Below the pieces are notes generated by a model. The model did not search any database and was not told the origin of the DNA. It worked only from the letters and a program-made list of their open reading frames with translations. From Myxococcales bacterium (lineage in GTDB: Bacteria; Myxococcota; Myxococcia; Myxococcales; Anaeromyxobacteraceae), in NCBI GenBank assembly GCA_021784495.1, contig JAJXSQ010000109.1, positions 1-7,236 on the forward strand: DNA of 7,236 bases, read 5' to 3'. Position 1 is the stretch's first letter. The number at the start of each line of letters is the position of its first letter. Shown here one piece after another: positions 6,304-7,236 of this stretch. Position numbers and translations under genes: made by a program.

Positions 6304-6415
6304 GCACACCTCCAGAGGGAGGGGGATTCTCGCATCCGGGAGGGTGCCCTGGCGAGCGGCGCGCGCGAGGGGGTCGGTGGCGGCCCCCCCGGGCCGCTGG
6401 TAGATTGGCCCCCCC
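6304..6415. promoter_or_regulatory. Divergent intergenic region, OFOR operon / surE
   Basis: This 112-bp region must carry the promoter of the leftward operon and that of surE. For the leftward side, GAGAAT (complement of 6326-6331) is a possible -10, about 22 bases before the start codon, but no recognisable -35 precedes it. Bases 6380-6397 form a perfect hairpin: arms GCGGCCC and GGGCCGC (7 bp each) around a CCCC loop. It sits where the -35 of the surE promoter would be, so it could be an operator-like dyad; there is no T-tract on either strand to make it a terminator. Confidence 0.4.
6401..6406 (+). promoter_or_regulatory. Probable -10 element (TAGATT) of surE
   Basis: TAGATT fits the TAnnnT core of a sigma70-type -10 box and ends 9 nt before the surE GTG. 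Transcription would then begin at about 6413-6416, at or just before the start codon, leaving no room for a Shine-Dalgarno; none is visible. The first three bases (TAG) are also an in-frame stop, so the surE start cannot lie further upstream. The -35 region (about 6378-6383, TGGCGG) is poor and overlaps the hairpin arm. Confidence 0.45.
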
Positions 6416-7180
6416 GTGCGCGTCCTCCTCTCCAACGACGACGGCGTCCACGCCGCCGGGCTCCGGGCCCTCGTCGAGGCCTTCGACGGCGACGAGGTCT
6501 GGGTCTGCGCCCCGGACCGCGAGCAGTCGGCCTCCTCCCACGCCATCTCGCTCCACCGCCCCCTCCGGCTCCACACCCTGGGGCCGCGCCGGCACGCCGT
6601 GGACGGCACCCCGACCGACGCCGTCCACCTCGGCCTCAACCTGCTCCTCCGCGGCAGCCCGCCGGACGTGGTGGTCTCCGGCGTGAACCACGGCCCGAAC
6701 CTGGCGGGCGACGTCCACTACTCCGGGACCGTCGCGGCCGCCAAGGAGGGGGCGCTGCTCGGGGTGCCGGCCATCGCCGTGAGCCTCGCCTCGCCGCCGC
6801 CGCAGGACTTCGGCGCGGCGGCGCGCTTCGCCGCCGCCCTGGCCCGGGCGCTCCACGCGTCGCGGCCCCGGGCGCCGATCCTGCTCAACGTGAACGTCCC
6901 GCCCGGCCCGGTGCGCGGCTGGCGGCCGGCGCGGCTCGGCCGGCGGAGCTACGGCGACCAGGTGACCGAGAAGACGGATCCCCGGGGGCGGCCCTACTTC
7001 TGGATCGGCGGCGAGGGGGCGCCGGTCGACGACGACATCCCCGGGTCGGACTGCAACGCGGTCTTCCGCGAGGGGCTGGTCGCGGTGACGCCGCTGCTGC
7101 TCGACGGCACCGACCAGCGCGCGCTCGCCGACCTGGGCCGGCTCGCCCCGGCGGACTACGCGCGGGAGCCGGGCCCGTGA
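6416..7180 (+). CDS. surE: 5'/3'-nucleotidase SurE
   Basis: This encodes a 254-aa SurE, a cytoplasmic metal-dependent phosphatase acting on nucleoside 5'- and 3'-monophosphates (and, in studied members, exopolyphosphate), linked to stationary-phase survival. It starts with the diagnostic MRVLLSNDDGVHAAG; the metal ligands are predicted as D8, D9, S39 (in DREQSAS) and N91 (in VSGVNHGPN). GTPTDAVHLG (65-74) and YSGTVAAAKEGALLG (102-116) are strongly conserved, as are LNVNVP (157-162) and the later DQVTEKTDPRG (181-191) with YFWIGG. Length is normal for the family. The start is GTG 6416: it gives the exact family N-terminus, and an in-frame TAG at 6401-6403 blocks longer versions. No Shine-Dalgarno is present. 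The stop overlaps the next gene as GTGA, so the two are translationally coupled. In many proteobacteria surE is followed by pcm and nlpD; here pcm is not next to it. Confidence 0.97.
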   Translation: MRVLLSNDDGVHAAGLRALVEAFDGDEVWVCAPDREQSASSHAISLHRPLRLHTLGPRRHAVDGTPTDAVHLGLNLLLRGSPPDVVVSGVNHGPNLAGDVHYSGTVAAAKEGALLGVPAIAVSLASPPPQDFGAAARFAAALARALHASRPRAPILLNVNVPPGPVRGWRPARLGRRSYGDQVTEKTDPRGRPYFWIGGEGAPVDDDIPGSDCNAVFREGLVAVTPLLLDGTDQRALADLGRLAPADYAREPGP

Positions 7181-7236
7181 CCCGGCGCGCAGCGCTCGCC
7201 GCCGCCCTCGTGGCGCTGGCGAGCGGCTGCGCCTCC
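7177..7236 (+). CDS. Lipoprotein, N-terminal fragment (cut by window edge)
   Basis: A reading frame opens with GTG at 7177, overlapping the surE stop by 4 nt, and stays open to the end of the window (20 codons). The peptide has a short basic n-region (TRR), a hydrophobic stretch AALAAALVALA and the lipobox LASGC with Cys18, so it looks like a type II lipoprotein signal peptide, processed by LspA and lipidated at Cys18. The only Shine-Dalgarno-like sequence is GGGAG at 7164-7168, about 8 nt upstream. In relatives, surE is often followed by an NlpD-like M23 peptidase lipoprotein that activates amidases in cell-wall splitting; that identity is inferred from gene order only, since no mature-protein sequence is visible. 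Confidence 0.7.
   Translation, partial: MTRRAALAAALVALASGCAS

Noticed and set aside
6332..6352. Sigma-54 promoter for the leftward operon (GGCAC...ATGC on the minus strand)
   Set aside because: The GG and GC dinucleotides are separated by 13 nt rather than the required 10, so the -24/-12 geometry fails.
6380..6397. Rho-independent terminator
   Set aside because: The dyad is perfect but is not followed by a T-tract on either strand and lies upstream of both flanking genes.
6304..6639. N-terminal extension of the alpha gene up to 6639
   Set aside because: The extension is Arg/Ser-rich, antisense to surE and not conserved; ATG 6303 has a good Shine-Dalgarno and directly precedes the ferredoxin domain.

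Overview
The window is about 7.2 kb of very GC-rich bacterial DNA (well above 70% by eye), densely coded, with short intergenic gaps and several 4-base stop/start overlaps. The composition, a surE gene running into a lipoprotein gene, and a ferredoxin-dependent 2-oxoacid oxidoreductase beside an AlkA/OGG-like glycosylase would all fit an Anaeromyxobacter-like member of the Myxococcota/former Deltaproteobacteria. That placement is inference; no rRNA or other marker gene is present.

Layout, left to right. Positions 1-121 hold a non-coding tandem array of seven 16-bp units plus a partial one cut by the window edge. Next is a minus-strand two-CBS-domain protein (133-681). A 99-bp divergent gap separates it from a plus-strand HhH-GPD DNA glycosylase (781-1779). 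The glycosylase gene ends inside the 3' end of a convergent minus-strand unit. That unit reads leftward from 6303 to 1694 and has four tightly packed genes: a ferredoxin+alpha fusion (4936-6303), a beta+gamma fusion (3488-4939), a ferredoxin-reductase-like flavoprotein (2768-3475) and an AI-2E family membrane protein (1694-2764). The gaps are a 4-nt overlap, 12 nt and 3 nt. A 112-bp divergent region (6304-6415) separates this unit from plus-strand surE (6416-7180). surE overlaps by 4 nt the start of a lipoprotein gene that runs off the right edge.

The main system is the 2-oxoacid:ferredoxin oxidoreductase (OFOR). In many organisms the same enzyme is encoded by four genes in the order delta-alpha-beta-gamma (DABC). 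Here that order is kept, but the genes are fused pairwise into delta-alpha and beta-gamma. Sequence features in both halves resemble the branched-chain (VOR, 3-methyl-2-oxobutanoate) type most, though the substrate is not proven. The enzyme would oxidatively decarboxylate a 2-oxoacid to an acyl-CoA and pass electrons through two [4Fe-4S] clusters to ferredoxin. The adjacent flavoprotein is a plausible link from reduced ferredoxin to NAD(P). The role of the membrane protein in this operon is unknown.

surE (a survival nucleotidase) has no Shine-Dalgarno sequence, but a TAGATT hexamer lies just upstream of its GTG, suggesting a leaderless or nearly leaderless mRNA. I saw no tRNA, rRNA, CRISPR array, insertion sequence, or Rho-independent terminator with a T-tract. 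Most of the content is ordinary. The points of interest are the two-gene OFOR, the 16-bp array, the surE start and the antisense gene ends near 1.7 kb.
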